Assembly: GCA_000155695.1 (NCBI GenBank)
Contig: DS990592.1
Coordinates: forward strand, 3,919,820 to 3,983,819
Origin: Verrucomicrobiia bacterium DG1235
GTDB lineage: Bacteria > Verrucomicrobiota > Verrucomicrobiia > Opitutales > Opitutaceae
Direction of reading: 5' to 3'
Length of the DNA stretch: 64,000 nt
Position numbers and translations under genes: made by a program. A model generated the notes under the pieces. That model searched no databases. It saw nothing but the letters and a program-made list of their open reading frames with translations, and had not been told where the DNA came from. Shown here one piece after another: positions 41,339 through 50,547 of this stretch (its first letter is position 1; every line of letters starts with the position of its first letter).

Positions 41339-41959
41339 GTGAAGCTGCCCCGCAAGCGAGGTCGGCCCAAGCGACCATTGGAGGATGCAGACGCTCGAAA
41401 TCGATTGATTCGAGAGGGTTTGGTTTTCCTGACCGAGCGGGGCTACTCTGCCGCAGGGGTGAACGACATCTTGGATGCGGCTGGCGTGCCGAAAGGAAGC
41501 TTTTATCATTACTTCAAGAGCAAGGCGGATTTTGGAAGTCAGTTGATCGACGCTTATGCAGCGTATTTTGCGAAGAAACTAGACCGTAGTCTCTCGGACG
41601 AGTCGCTCGATCCCTTGGGTCGGTTGAGGGCGTTTGTGGAAGACGCAGCTGAGGGGATGGCGCGTCACGATTTCACTCGTGGCTGTCTGGTCGGAAATCT
41701 GGGGCAAGAGATGGGGTTGCTGCCCGATGACTTTCGCGAGAAACTGCGAGCCATTTTTGCAGCGTGGGAAGCTCGGGTGCGCGTTTGCCTGGAGATGGCG
41801 CGGGACCAGGGGCAGATTAGCCGAATCCAGAAAGCGGATACGCTGGCACGATTTTTTTGGATCGGATGGGAGGGAGCTGTGTTGCGAGCCAAGCTCGATA
41901 GATGTCGTGATCCTTTGGATACGTTTGCGAATGTTTTTTTTGAGATGATCGAATCTTAA
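41339..41959 (+). CDS. acuR: AcuR-like TetR-family repressor
   Basis: A GTG start gives 206 residues. The helix-turn-helix 'TERGYSAAGVNDILDAAGVPKGSFYHYFKSKADFG' (about 28-62) and the ligand domain blocks 'HDFTRGCLVGNLGQEMGLLPDDFREKLRAIFAAWE' and 'LARFFWIGWEGAVLRAKLDR' agree with AcuR, which represses the acrylate/DMSP genes in Rhodobacter and is released by acrylate. It lies 15 bases upstream of acuI on the same strand and has an inverted-repeat operator ahead. No Shine-Dalgarno is evident, and the message may be nearly leaderless. Confidence 0.87.
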   Translation: MKLPRKRGRPKRPLEDADARNRLIREGLVFLTERGYSAAGVNDILDAAGVPKGSFYHYFKSKADFGSQLIDAYAAYFAKKLDRSLSDESLDPLGRLRAFVEDAAEGMARHDFTRGCLVGNLGQEMGLLPDDFREKLRAIFAAWEARVRVCLEMARDQGQISRIQKADTLARFFWIGWEGAVLRAKLDRCRDPLDTFANVFFEMIES

Positions 41960-41974
41960 TGAGGAAAGATAATT

Positions 41975-42967
41975 ATGTTTAAGGGAATTCTTATCGAGAA
42001 GTCAGGCGCTGGTCAGTCGGCCCTCATGGCACAGCTGAACGAGGCGGATTTGCCAGATGGCGACGTATTGGTCGACGTGGCTTGGACAACGCTTAACTAC
42101 AAGGATGCCTTGGCGATTACGGGCAAGTCACCGGTCGTTCGTCAGTTTCCGATGGTGCCCGGAATCGATTTTGCCGGCGTGGTTGCGGAGAGCGACAATT
42201 CGTCTTTCAAAGCGGGTGATCGTGTGCTCATGACAGGATGGGGCATGGGCGAAAAGCGCTGGGGTGGCCTGTCGGAACGTGCCCGGGTGAAGGGGGAGTG
42301 GCTCGTCGCTTTGCCGGATGGACTGAATCTGCGTCAGGCGATGGGGATCGGAACCGCTGGCTTTACCGCAATGCTGTGTGTCATGAAGCTCAAGGAGCAG
42401 GGCGTGACTCCCGACAAGGGAGAGATTTTGGTGACGGGAGCCGCCGGTGGGGTTGGAAGCGTGGCAACGGCTTTGCTGGCAGCTCGTGGCTACGATGTGG
42501 CTGCTGTCACAGGGCGGTCCGAAGAAGCTGAATACATCAAGGGTCTCGGCGCTAAACGCATTGTGGACCGAGAGGAGTTTTCGGGAAAGGGAAAGCCTTT
42601 GGCCAAGGAGCAGTGGGCTGGGGCAATCGATGTTGTTGGTAGCAATGTGTTGGCAAACGTGCTAGCCGGCGTGAAGTACGGTGGAACGGTAGCCAACTGT
42701 GGCCTAGCCGGAGGTATGGATCTGCCAACTACAGTTGCTCCATTTATCTTGCGTGGCGTAACGCTTGCAGGCGTTGACAGCGTCATGTGCGATCGCGTTA
42801 AGCGGGTGCTCGCCTGGCAAAGTCTGGCTCGCGAGCTTGATCTCGAAAAGCTGGAGAGGATGCTGAACGGGGTCTCGTTTGACGTTGTGATACGGACTGC
42901 TCCTCTTATGCTGGAGGGTAAGGTGCGAGGTCGCCAAGTGGTGCCAGTATCCGGTTTGGTATCTTAG
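41975..42967 (+). CDS. acuI: Acrylyl-CoA reductase (NADPH), AcuI/YhdH type
   Basis: A 330-residue medium-chain reductase without structural zinc. It reduces the toxic acrylyl-CoA to propionyl-CoA (EC 1.3.1.84). Typical blocks are '[33 protein letters not shown]' at about 38-70, the Rossmann motif '[32 protein letters not shown]' near 150-180, and 'GNCGLAGG'-like '[32 protein letters not shown]' near 240-270. Start ATG at 41975 with AGGAAAG nearby. It is paired with acuR, which implies induction by acrylate; no DMSP lyase is in the window. Confidence 0.92.
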   Translation: MFKGILIEKSGAGQSALMAQLNEADLPDGDVLVDVAWTTLNYKDALAITGKSPVVRQFPMVPGIDFAGVVAESDNSSFKAGDRVLMTGWGMGEKRWGGLSERARVKGEWLVALPDGLNLRQAMGIGTAGFTAMLCVMKLKEQGVTPDKGEILVTGAAGGVGSVATALLAARGYDVAAVTGRSEEAEYIKGLGAKRIVDREEFSGKGKPLAKEQWAGAIDVVGSNVLANVLAGVKYGGTVANCGLAGGMDLPTTVAPFILRGVTLAGVDSVMCDRVKRVLAWQSLARELDLEKLERMLNGVSFDVVIRTAPLMLEGKVRGRQVVPVSGLVS

Positions 42968-43557
42968 GCTTCTTTGCTTATGAGTTTCTCGCTGTTCCAA
43001 AGTTCTCTGAGAGACTGCCCCTAAAGTCCGGTTCTGTCGTGATTTCGCTCTTCTTGGTTTAGAATCTTGTTTGTGCGTGTCACTGCGTTCGGTACTCATT
43101 ACAACATACTTTTTCGCCTTCTCGCTTTGAGCTATGGCGAGACGCAGCCGAGTATACCTTAAATCGTGCCGAGGCTTTCAGGCCGACAGCGAAACGAAAA
43201 ACAAGCCAGAGTTTTTGAATTCGAATTGTGCTTCGATTCCTCGAAAGCGATTTATTGGACAGTCTCTACAACCACCCTATCTTTGTGGTCTCTTCTGTTT
43301 GAAGACCTGGATACCGCCGGTTCGACAAGGTCACGGTACTGGGCTCTCGAAGGGCAACCGCCCAAGTCTTCGACAAAGAGCTGCGGGAAGACCTCTGCGG
43401 GAAGATCTCTGCGGTTGAATTCAATCCTAGGCTCTTCTCAGTGTCTTTGTGCAACTGATACATCAAAATTTAAGAGCAGGCCCTTTTAGAATTCCTCTCC
43501 ACTCAGTTATTTGCGTTTTGACGTATGACCTGTCTTACGAGCTTACGCTCATTTACT
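42968..43557. other. Intergenic region between acuI and the helicase gene
   Basis: About 590 bases with small frames that show no coding character. It contains a 14-base tandem repeat, CTGCGGGAAGA[CT]CT, 2.4 copies (43381-43414), and an upstream low-complexity stretch (43319-43375) that looks like a dispersed intergenic repeat. No RNA gene was recognised. It marks the border to an AT-richer segment. Confidence 0.5.
43381..43414. repeat. 14-bp tandem repeat, 2.4 copies
   Basis: CTGCGGGAAGACCT (43381-43394), CTGCGGGAAGATCT (43395-43408), then CTGCGG. Two full units differ at one base. Confidence 0.8.
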
Positions 43558-46500
43558 TTACTTCGCGGAAACTCCTCGTTTGTAATTGGGTCGGGTATTC
43601 CAAACGAAGCCGAGTGATTCGAGCTTTTGTATCATATCCTCGGTTAGCTTTCCCAGCTTGTAGTCTCCTCGCCGGTGGTTGACCCATTTTCCGAGTTGTT
43701 TGTCTTCCTTCCAGTTTTGCGGAACGTTGCAATGGCCGCGCTCTTCTTTGAAGGCACGAAGTGCCTCGAACATTTCATCCCATGATCTAGTCGGAGGTTT
43801 TATTTCCCATTCGAAGCCGATTTCATCCAATAGAGGGATGCGGTTCTCCATAACCGGCATCGCTTTCTTTCGGTATTGCCTTTGGCTGTGTGCCCACCTC
43901 CCAAGTTCGCTTTTTTGAGGTACTCGTGAGTGCCCATTCTTTTGGATAAACTCTTTCATCTCATCGAAGTACTGGAGCCACTTATTGCCAACAGGATCCC
44001 AGTCGACTTGAAGCTCATTCATTAGGTCCTCCTGTGCTTTGCTAAGTCGCCCGTTTTTCCTCTCAACTCTTTGGCTCGATAGCCACATAGCGAGGCTTTT
44101 GCCTTTGGCTGTTGTTCTGGGAACCGAAGTATGGCCGTTGGCTTGGTAAAAAATCCTCAGCTCTTCGTAGCGTTCATTCCAGGATGGGGGAGGCTCGTTG
44201 CTCGGTAGCACTTGCCATTCGAAATTAATGTTATCGAGTCTTGCCCGTCTTTCGTCTTTTAGGCTCCCGTTTCTGGCAGATTGCCGTTGGGTTCGCACCC
44301 AGCGGGCGAGTTCAGGGTCGCGTTCCCAATTTGCAGGTACCACACAATTCTCAAATTCCTCCTTATAGTCTTGGAGTTTTGAATACATCTCATCCCATTT
44401 GTCGCTGTAAGCATCCTTCTGGATTGTGCTCAGTGAACCAAGCAGACTGCCTTGTTGTTCTGTAAGCTCTCTTTCGCTTTTTTTCTTCAGTTGATATTTC
44501 AACCACCGCACCAATGCGCCTTTTCCTGCGTTGTTTAGCTCGGCAAATGAGCAACTGCCGTGTGCTGTGTTCCAGTTGAGCAGTTCGATGAACATAGCAT
44601 TCCACTCGATCTCCTTTGCTATGCTCTGGTCGTTTGACCACGGGAAATCGATTTCTTCCAACAAGGCGATTTTGTCTTCGGTAAGTGTGCCTTCGCTGTG
44701 TTTCTTTCTCTGATAGCTTATCCAAGAGGAAAGCTGTCTGTCGGTCCCTTGAGAGACCTCGAAGTGTTGGTTTTCGTCAAAGTAATCTGAGAGTTTCGAA
44801 AGCATCGTGAGCCAAGCATGATCAATTTGTGGTGTTTCATTTTCCCATTGAAACCCGATATCGTTAAGCTTCCGCTCACGTGACGACTGCAACTTCCCTC
44901 TCTTTTTCAGGCGACGTTGAGTGGTAGCCCAGTTTCGAATTTTCTCGTCTTCGATCTTAGTGATAGATGGTAGGCTTCCCTCAGGGGTAGTGTACGAAAG
45001 GAGTTCTTTATACATTTCATTCCATTGGGCGTCATATGGGTCCCACTCAATTCCCGCATTCTCTAAGAGCGTCTGACGGTGAGAGGGGAGCTTGTTTTCG
45101 CGAAATTGCTTCCTCTGATACCGTATCCATAAATTGAATTCGTTTGGGTCTACGCTGTTGTCTTTAAACTTCAGGAACTGGATCTGCCACAAGGCTTCGT
45201 TCGTGTCCCAGTGGAATCCTATGGCGTCTAACATTGAACGATGGTCGTAATTCAGTCGCCGACCTCTTTGTGCCTTTCTGACATTGGACACCCATGATTC
45301 GAGTACTTCGTCTTTGTAGTCGATAAACGAGTACAGGTAATTTCCGCGTTCTCTATGTGCTGAGTTGAGTTTTGAGTAGCAGTCATCCCAGCTCCCTAAT
45401 ATTTCAGCAGGAGTCTTTCCTGTTGTGCGGTTCTTAGGCTTTGAGGCCTTTCTGATTTCTTCTAGTTCTAATATTTGTTGCTTTCGATTTTCTGAAATAC
45501 TGTTTTCGCGGATTTTCTCTCTTTGTCGCCTTAGCCAATCTTTTTGTGCCTGGGTTAGTTTTCCGACTTCATCAGGGTTCGTTAGTAGGTCGAGGATTTC
45601 TAGGTATCGGTCCTCCCATCCCGCATCTATCCGATTGTTTCGGCTATCCCATTCGAATCCGAAGTTGTCGAGAGTTGACTGGACCGCGAAATCGATGCTG
45701 CCGTCTCTGTTTTTTTGTCGTTGGCTGCGTAGCCAAGCCAGGGTGGCAGAGTTTTCTTTGTTGTTCTCGAGGCGTAAATGACCGTTCTCTTTGTGGAAAT
45801 CTGTAAGCTTCTTCAGGTGGAGCTCGTTTGCTTCTTCACTCGCGGTATTTCGTAGATCCCATTCCAAACCGATCTGTTCGAGTGCGTCTGTTTTCTCCTG
45901 TGATAGAATACCTTTCCTTTTATGGTATCGTTGTCTCGCTACCCACTGTCCCAGGAATTGGTTTTCCTCCCACTTCGCTGGAACGCGTGTATCGCCGAAC
46001 CTTTCTTTATATGCGACCAATTCAGCGAACCGATTTTCCCAAGTGCCGGTAGGAATAGTCCATTCGAATCCTATATTCTCTAGAAGGTCGATTCGATCCT
46101 GAGGCATGCTGGCGTTTCTTCTGTCTTTTCTTTGCCCTCCTACCCACTTTGCTAGTTGAGGATTCTCCTTCCAAGTTTGAGAGACTCTGCAATTTCCAAA
46201 TCGAGCTTTGTAGTCGACCAGTTCGGAGTATCGCTCATTCCATTTTTCGCCTCGTGGATCCCAGTTGAACCCAATCTCATCAAGCAGTCTTATTTTTTCT
46301 GCTTCGAGTGTTCCTTTGTTGCGGTAGACTCGTTGATAAACAACCCAGGTAGAAAATCCACTTACTTTGTCGTAGCGTGCAGGAACGTTGCAGTTCCCGT
46401 GTTCTTTTTTGTACGCGATTAGTTGGCCGTAACGCTTGAACCACGACTCTCCGACTGTTCGTACGCATTCCGCAGTTATAGCCTTCTGAAGAGAATCCAG

Positions 46501-48435
46501 ATCAATCTCGTTGGCTAGGACCTCGATCTTTTCTTTGAGGGATGAAGGATCGAAATGGCCGGTTTCACCTTCATCTCGTTTCAGCATTCGGATGGTATGC
46601 TCGAGAAGGTCGTCGTGTTCTTGAAGCTGGTTGAGGACATTCCACACGTTTTGAAAGTCGCTGTTTTGTACGGACTGCTCGAAAGTCTCTCCTTTCGCTC
46701 GCTCCAGAAATACTGGAATCAGTACGTATCCAATTTCTTTGCCTTCCGATTTCCTCATCGCCCGACCAGTCGCCTGGACGATATCAACCACACTTTTCTT
46801 GGGTGAGAGGAACGCGACCATATCGACAGCTGGAACATCGACACCTTCTGTCAGGCATCGAGCGTTTGAGAGGATCGCTTTGTCGGCTTCAGCGAAATCA
46901 ATGAGTAGCCTGCTTCTTTGAGCTGTCCTCATCTTTCCGTTGATGTGCATGCAACGGAACTCTGGCAGATGGGTGGCAATGCTCTTGTTCCCGTTTCCTG
47001 TGAACACATCCGCAGACTTCACAGTCGAGTGAAACGAGAAGATCTTTCTAACACCGTACTTATCGACGGCTGCCTTTAGTGCCAGCTGATGGGCAACCTG
47101 TTTTGCTCGTACGGAGTCCCCATCGACCATGACGATTCCTTGCCTGAGTATCTCTCGGTCGACGTCATCCTGAGTTACTACTGAAATGGCGACTTTGTAT
47201 CCAGTGATCACTGGCGGATCCATCGATACAGCCTTGCTGAACGATAGTTTGTGGACAATGGGACCGTACGTATCCGTGTCATCCATAGAAAAGACCTTTT
47301 TAGCGTCTCCATGCTTGTCTCGATTGGATACGTCGTAGTGTCGAGGCGTCGCAGTGAAGAATACCCTCTTGTCGATCGGGATATTGTTGTCGGATAGGCC
47401 CGTTGAGAATTTTGCTCCAGAACGCCCCGCGGTTTTATGGGCTTCGTCGAATATGGCGACATCGAAGCTAAACCCGCTTGGTAGGGAATCCATGACTACG
47501 TGGCTGGATTGGTACGTGGAGAAAATGAATTTTGTGCTGTCTCTGTCAGATTCGATGAACTGTCTAACCTGGCTAGAATGAAGAGTGACAGGGAAATCCA
47601 GCTCCGTTGGTAATACAACGAGTCCATCGGATTCTGAAACGCTCTTATCGGAGCAGACACAAACGTATGAAAAGTCATTCAGAGTGGTTTCTTTGCACCA
47701 CTCATGGAGTGTTTGCCTTATCAGCGCGAGAGATGGGCAGAGCACTAGAACGTACTTCGGCTTTAGACGTTCGACTGTCCAAAGGGCAATGAGCGTCTTT
47801 CCTGATCCACAAGCCATGAGAGCCGTCCCACGACTGTTAGTTCGCAAGCCGCCCAGAATGTCAGATATTGCCTCTTTCTGATATTCGTGTGGAGTCTTTG
47901 TTTTATAAGGTTTTTGTGTACCCGAAATCCAATTACTTATTGTTTGAAGATCTGCTTGAGTTAGCTCTTCAAGATCAGTTCCGCGAATGAAAGAGGCTCC
48001 AGATCTTTGCTCAGCTGTATCTGAGATTTTGTCACAATTTGTGAATACTCGCTTGAATCCGACAGAATCTGAAAGTCCGTAGAACGTTGATAGCCCTGAC
48101 CATGTTAGAGAAGGACGACCACTTCTGAATTTGACCTGGTAAGAGATGCGATGTCCTGCTTTGTCTTCGAAGAGTCCGTCTATGCCTTTGTCTTTCGACG
48201 GAAGTTTAAGTTCTTCCAGTATGCGGTAGGGGATCGCGTTGTATGGCCAGACGTTTTCTGCTTGTTGAGTCTTCTGGGTGGCGAAATAAGCTTCTGCAAA
48301 TACTTCGAACGCGTCTCCTCTTACTTGTGGGGTCGGTAGATTTTCTACTTTGCGCTCAAATCCACGAAATGAATCTACTGCCTCCAATAGTTTGAGATCG
48401 CTGAATCGTTGTGACCATGGGTGTTTTGAGGACAT
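43558..48435 (-). CDS. Nuclease-helicase with about 14 helicase-associated (HA) repeats
   Basis: The protein has 1625 residues. The N-terminus (about 45-150) looks like an Mrr/PD-(D/E)xK nuclease ('DKGIDGLFEDKAGHRISYQVKFR', giving D...Q-x-K). A superfamily 2 helicase follows: Walker A 'ACGSGKT' with Lys 213, DEAH box at 329-332, 'FTATP', and the second RecA lobe with 'ARCLTEGVDVPAVDMVAFLSPKKSVVDIVQATGRAMRK'. From about 660 to 1615 the protein consists of HA repeats of about 68 residues ('W...Y..L..Y....G.C.VP......LG.WV..QR...R.G.L...R...L...GF.W'). The first three and last four are well kept and several in the middle are degenerate. HA repeats are thought to bind DNA. A defence or mobile-element role is plausible. 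Base composition is AT-richer than the flanks. Confidence 0.85.
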   Translation of the reverse strand: MSSKHPWSQRFSDLKLLEAVDSFRGFERKVENLPTPQVRGDAFEVFAEAYFATQKTQQAENVWPYNAIPYRILEELKLPSKDKGIDGLFEDKAGHRISYQVKFRSGRPSLTWSGLSTFYGLSDSVGFKRVFTNCDKISDTAEQRSGASFIRGTDLEELTQADLQTISNWISGTQKPYKTKTPHEYQKEAISDILGGLRTNSRGTALMACGSGKTLIALWTVERLKPKYVLVLCPSLALIRQTLHEWCKETTLNDFSYVCVCSDKSVSESDGLVVLPTELDFPVTLHSSQVRQFIESDRDSTKFIFSTYQSSHVVMDSLPSGFSFDVAIFDEAHKTAGRSGAKFSTGLSDNNIPIDKRVFFTATPRHYDVSNRDKHGDAKKVFSMDDTDTYGPIVHKLSFSKAVSMDPPVITGYKVAISVVTQDDVDREILRQGIVMVDGDSVRAKQVAHQLALKAAVDKYGVRKIFSFHSTVKSADVFTGNGNKSIATHLPEFRCMHINGKMRTAQRSRLLIDFAEADKAILSNARCLTEGVDVPAVDMVAFLSPKKSVVDIVQATGRAMRKSEGKEIGYVLIPVFLERAKGETFEQSVQNSDFQNVWNVLNQLQEHDDLLEHTIRMLKRDEGETGHFDPSSLKEKIEVLANEIDLDSLQKAITAECVRTVGESWFKRYGQLIAYKKEHGNCNVPARYDKVSGFSTWVVYQRVYRNKGTLEAEKIRLLDEIGFNWDPRGEKWNERYSELVDYKARFGNCRVSQTWKENPQLAKWVGGQRKDRRNASMPQDRIDLLENIGFEWTIPTGTWENRFAELVAYKERFGDTRVPAKWEENQFLGQWVARQRYHKRKGILSQEKTDALEQIGLEWDLRNTASEEANELHLKKLTDFHKENGHLRLENNKENSATLAWLRSQRQKNRDGSIDFAVQSTLDNFGFEWDSRNNRIDAGWEDRYLEILDLLTNPDEVGKLTQAQKDWLRRQREKIRENSISENRKQQILELEEIRKASKPKNRTTGKTPAEILGSWDDCYSKLNSAHRERGNYLYSFIDYKDEVLESWVSNVRKAQRGRRLNYDHRSMLDAIGFHWDTNEALWQIQFLKFKDNSVDPNEFNLWIRYQRKQFRENKLPSHRQTLLENAGIEWDPYDAQWNEMYKELLSYTTPEGSLPSITKIEDEKIRNWATTQRRLKKRGKLQSSRERKLNDIGFQWENETPQIDHAWLTMLSKLSDYFDENQHFEVSQGTDRQLSSWISYQRKKHSEGTLTEDKIALLEEIDFPWSNDQSIAKEIEWNAMFIELLNWNTAHGSCSFAELNNAGKGALVRWLKYQLKKKSERELTEQQGSLLGSLSTIQKDAYSDKWDEMYSKLQDYKEEFENCVVPANWERDPELARWVRTQRQSARNGSLKDERRARLDNINFEWQVLPSNEPPPSWNERYEELRIFYQANGHTSVPRTTAKGKSLAMWLSSQRVERKNGRLSKAQEDLMNELQVDWDPVGNKWLQYFDEMKEFIQKNGHSRVPQKSELGRWAHSQRQYRKKAMPVMENRIPLLDEIGFEWEIKPPTRSWDEMFEALRAFKEERGHCNVPQNWKEDKQLGKWVNHRRGDYKLGKLTEDMIQKLESLGFVWNTRPNYKRGVSAK

Positions 48436-48706
48436 TGGGATTGGAAGGGAGGATAACTAGATCTACAGCAGTTAGGAGAGGGGTTCTAAGCCTAGATACT
48501 TAATCGTTAGAGAATGGTGAAGGAAAATTTATCTTACTTCATGATCTAGGACAGTAGGTGTCCTATTCTCTAGGTTAATTTGGTTCTGTGTCAGCCTACA
48601 TGTGTAGAGCGGCTAGCCCAATGAACCTTTAGAATTGGGCGATGTAAAACGGGTCAGGCCGTAATGTTTTAATGAGTTGGTTTTATGGAACGCTAAGAAT
48701 TCGTGG
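48436..48706. other. AT-rich gap upstream of the helicase gene
   Basis: About 270 bases expected to hold the helicase promoter on the minus strand. A perfect 6-bp hairpin, TAGGAC-AGTAGGT-GTCCTA, lies at 48547-48565. No gene was seen. Confidence 0.4.
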
Positions 48707-49104
48707 TTAGAAATCTTCTTTTACTTTTTTGGCGATTTCGAGATTGGCGGCTTTCATGGGGTCGACGTTTTCTGTATCGGGATTCTCTCGTTCGTCGATC
48801 AGTCCGTAGCGGCGGGCTTTGTTGCGTTGGTAGGCGCCGCAGAGATGGAAGCCGATGCAACCGGGGTTTTGGAAAAGGCTATGAAGTGTATCCGCGTACC
48901 AATGACCATCGTTGGGGGTGAACTCTCCTGGTTGGGTTTGCCACTTGATCTTGGCGGAGTCGGCGAGGAGAACGGGCTCGCCGGTTTTCTTGTGCCAGTC
49001 GTCTAGGTTTTTGATCGGATCTCTGAAATCCTGGAAGGAGAGAACGTCGACGTAGGGAAGGGCGGCGTTCACCACTTCCGTTGCGATAGGTTGAGATTTC
49101 TTGC
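48707..49104 (-). pseudogene. 3' fragment of a glycoside hydrolase-like gene (copy A)
   Basis: An open frame ends at 48707. The readable part starts after an in-frame TAA near 49105, so the 5' part of the gene is missing; an ATG at 49075 would give 122 residues. The text 'LPYVDVLSFQDFRDPIKNLDDWHKKTGEPVLLADSAK...HWYADTLHSLFQNPGCIGFHLCGAYQRNKARRYGLIDERENP' has the look of the last strands of a TIM-barrel (clan GH-A) glycosidase, including the late 'P-V-L-L-A-D' strand. The family is not assigned. Its last 93 bases of homology recur downstream as copy B. It is probably not functional. Confidence 0.7.
48732..48824. repeat. 93-bp direct repeat, copy A
   Basis: Identical to 50573-50665 at 91 of 93 positions. 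It covers the 3' coding end of the broken glycoside hydrolase gene. The two copies are in direct orientation 1841 bases apart and enclose the second Fic gene. Confidence 0.9.
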
Positions 49105-49118
49105 TTTAGGAACACGCC

Positions 49119-50195
49119 CTAGCGTGTGAGCAATGTGCAGAGGTCTTGATTGATGTAAAAGTTGGTTCGGCCTATCTTTACCTTTTTCACGATGCCGTAT
49201 TCGTCTAGTTGTGACAGGTACTTCATGGCGGTAGGTCGCGAAACGCTGAGGTCGCGCTCGACAAACTCTATCTTAGTGTAAGGGTGTCGGAAGAGGTTGT
49301 TGAGCAAGTCTTGGCTGTAGAGTTTAGGGAGTTGGGTTCGGAGACGAGACTTTGTCGATGCCATCAACTCTCTAATGCCTTTGACTTGAGCGAGGGTTTC
49401 TCTGGCCGTGCTCTCGACTGCTTTTAGCATGTAGAGCACCCAGTCCTCCCAATCTGCTTTGTCGCGAGCCGATTGGAGGAGTTGGTAGTAGTCTGCTTTG
49501 TTTCTAACGATATAGCGACTTAGGTAGAGCACGGGTAAATCTAGCAAGTTGTGCAATGCTAGAAAGAGAAGGTTTAGAATTCTGCCGGTCCGACCGTTTC
49601 CGTCGTAGAATGGATGGATGCTTTCGAATTGGTGATGGAGCAGGGCCATCCGTATGAGCGGGTCGATCTGGGTTTCGTCATCCTCAAGGTGGAAATATTC
49701 GAGGAGATTTGCCATGAGCCTTTCGATCTCGTCTCTATCTTGAGGAGGTTCGTAGACGACTGCCCCCGTTAGTTGATTTTTCAATACAGTTCCGGCAACA
49801 GAACGGAGCCCCACTCGACTGTCGAGCAGGGTGTTTTGGATAGCCAATACGTCATTCAGTCGGAGAAACTGTTTTTTGCGGATACGGTCGAAACCAGTTT
49901 TCAGGGCCTTTGAGTAGTGATGGACTTCCCTTGCGGCTACGGATGGGTATCGGGCGGATTCACTATCTCCTTGGTAGAGTTCGTCCTGCGTGGTGATGAT
50001 ATTTTCGATCTCGGACGAATCTTTGGCTTCCTGCAGAGCAAGTGTGTCGATGAGGATGCTCTCGTTTGGTATGGTGCCCGCAGCTCCTTTTAGTTCCGCG
50101 ATTTGACGGTGAGAACGAGCGAGCTGCCGCAGAACTTTTGCGGTCTCCAGTTCCTTCTGGCTCAGAAAGGGCAGTTTTTCCAGTTTGAATCCCAT
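49119..50195 (-). CDS. Fic family protein, second paralogue
   Basis: The protein has 358 residues. The inhibitory motif S-S-E-I-E-N ([S/T]xxxE[G/N]) lies near residues 60-65, and the catalytic motif HPFYDGNGRTGR starts at 194. The core hairpin 'VLKNQLTGAVVYEPPQDRDEIERLMANLLEY' precedes it. The C-terminus (about 300-358: 'IEFVERDLSVSRPTAMKYLSQLDEYGIVKKVKIGRTNFYIN') is a winged helix. This is the common self-inhibited AMP-transferase layout, with DNA-binding potential. It is only distantly similar to the first Fic protein at 5632-6735. It sits between two copies of a broken glycosidase 3' end, so it may have arrived by insertion or recombination. Boxes upstream suggest autoregulation. Confidence 0.92.
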   Translation of the reverse strand: MGFKLEKLPFLSQKELETAKVLRQLARSHRQIAELKGAAGTIPNESILIDTLALQEAKDSSEIENIITTQDELYQGDSESARYPSVAAREVHHYSKALKTGFDRIRKKQFLRLNDVLAIQNTLLDSRVGLRSVAGTVLKNQLTGAVVYEPPQDRDEIERLMANLLEYFHLEDDETQIDPLIRMALLHHQFESIHPFYDGNGRTGRILNLLFLALHNLLDLPVLYLSRYIVRNKADYYQLLQSARDKADWEDWVLYMLKAVESTARETLAQVKGIRELMASTKSRLRTQLPKLYSQDLLNNLFRHPYTKIEFVERDLSVSRPTAMKYLSQLDEYGIVKKVKIGRTNFYINQDLCTLLTR

Positions 50196-50248
50196 GTGTA
50201 AAGAAAAACCGAAATATTTAACACGTCACAAGAACGTGTAAAGAAAAA
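50196..50248 (-). promoter_or_regulatory. Putative operator of the second Fic gene: GTGTAAAG boxes
   Basis: GTGTAAAGAAAAA occurs directly before the start codon (50196-50208) and again 40 bases upstream (50236-50248). The upstream copy pairs with an inverted half-site TTTAACACG at 50217-50225 (9-base spacer, one extra A). The layout mirrors that before the first Fic gene, but with a different box sequence. Confidence 0.6.
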
Positions 50249-50308
50249 TGAGATTTCTTTCGCTTGGAGGTACCGGGCTTCCTGTTGGCTTATGCTGTCA
50301 TTGTCATC

Positions 50309-50361
50309 GCGACTTCGTCGCTAGATCGCCTACGGCGAATAGGATCTCGGTTAATCGAGAT
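50309..50361. repeat. Three consecutive perfect mini-hairpins
   Basis: GCGAC-TTC-GTCGC (50309-50321), TCGCC-TAC-GGCGA (50326-50338) and ATCTCG-GTTAAT-CGAGAT (50344-50361) follow each other within 53 bases of noncoding DNA. The first two share the short-stem, 3-base-loop form of the hairpins at 5493-5527. Further GC-rich palindromes follow at 50481-50496 and 50507-50525. Confidence 0.6.
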
Positions 50362-50547
50362 ATAGGTTAGATGCTTCTGTTTTGGACAAGGGCTGGGTTT
50401 GGAAATTCGAGAGGCTGCTTCGCTCGATATGTGACTCTTGTGCCTTATGTGGTTAGAGTTCTTTTGGATGTTTGTAGGTCGTCGCGTTGAGGCGACTTGT
50501 GGGGTTGGCGGGTCGGCGCCCCGCCCTACAGTGGATGATTGGCTTTG

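Noticed and set aside
43134-43489. Two small plus-strand frames between acuI and the helicase
   Set aside because: No ribosome-binding site, no conserved pattern, and they run through tandem repeats.
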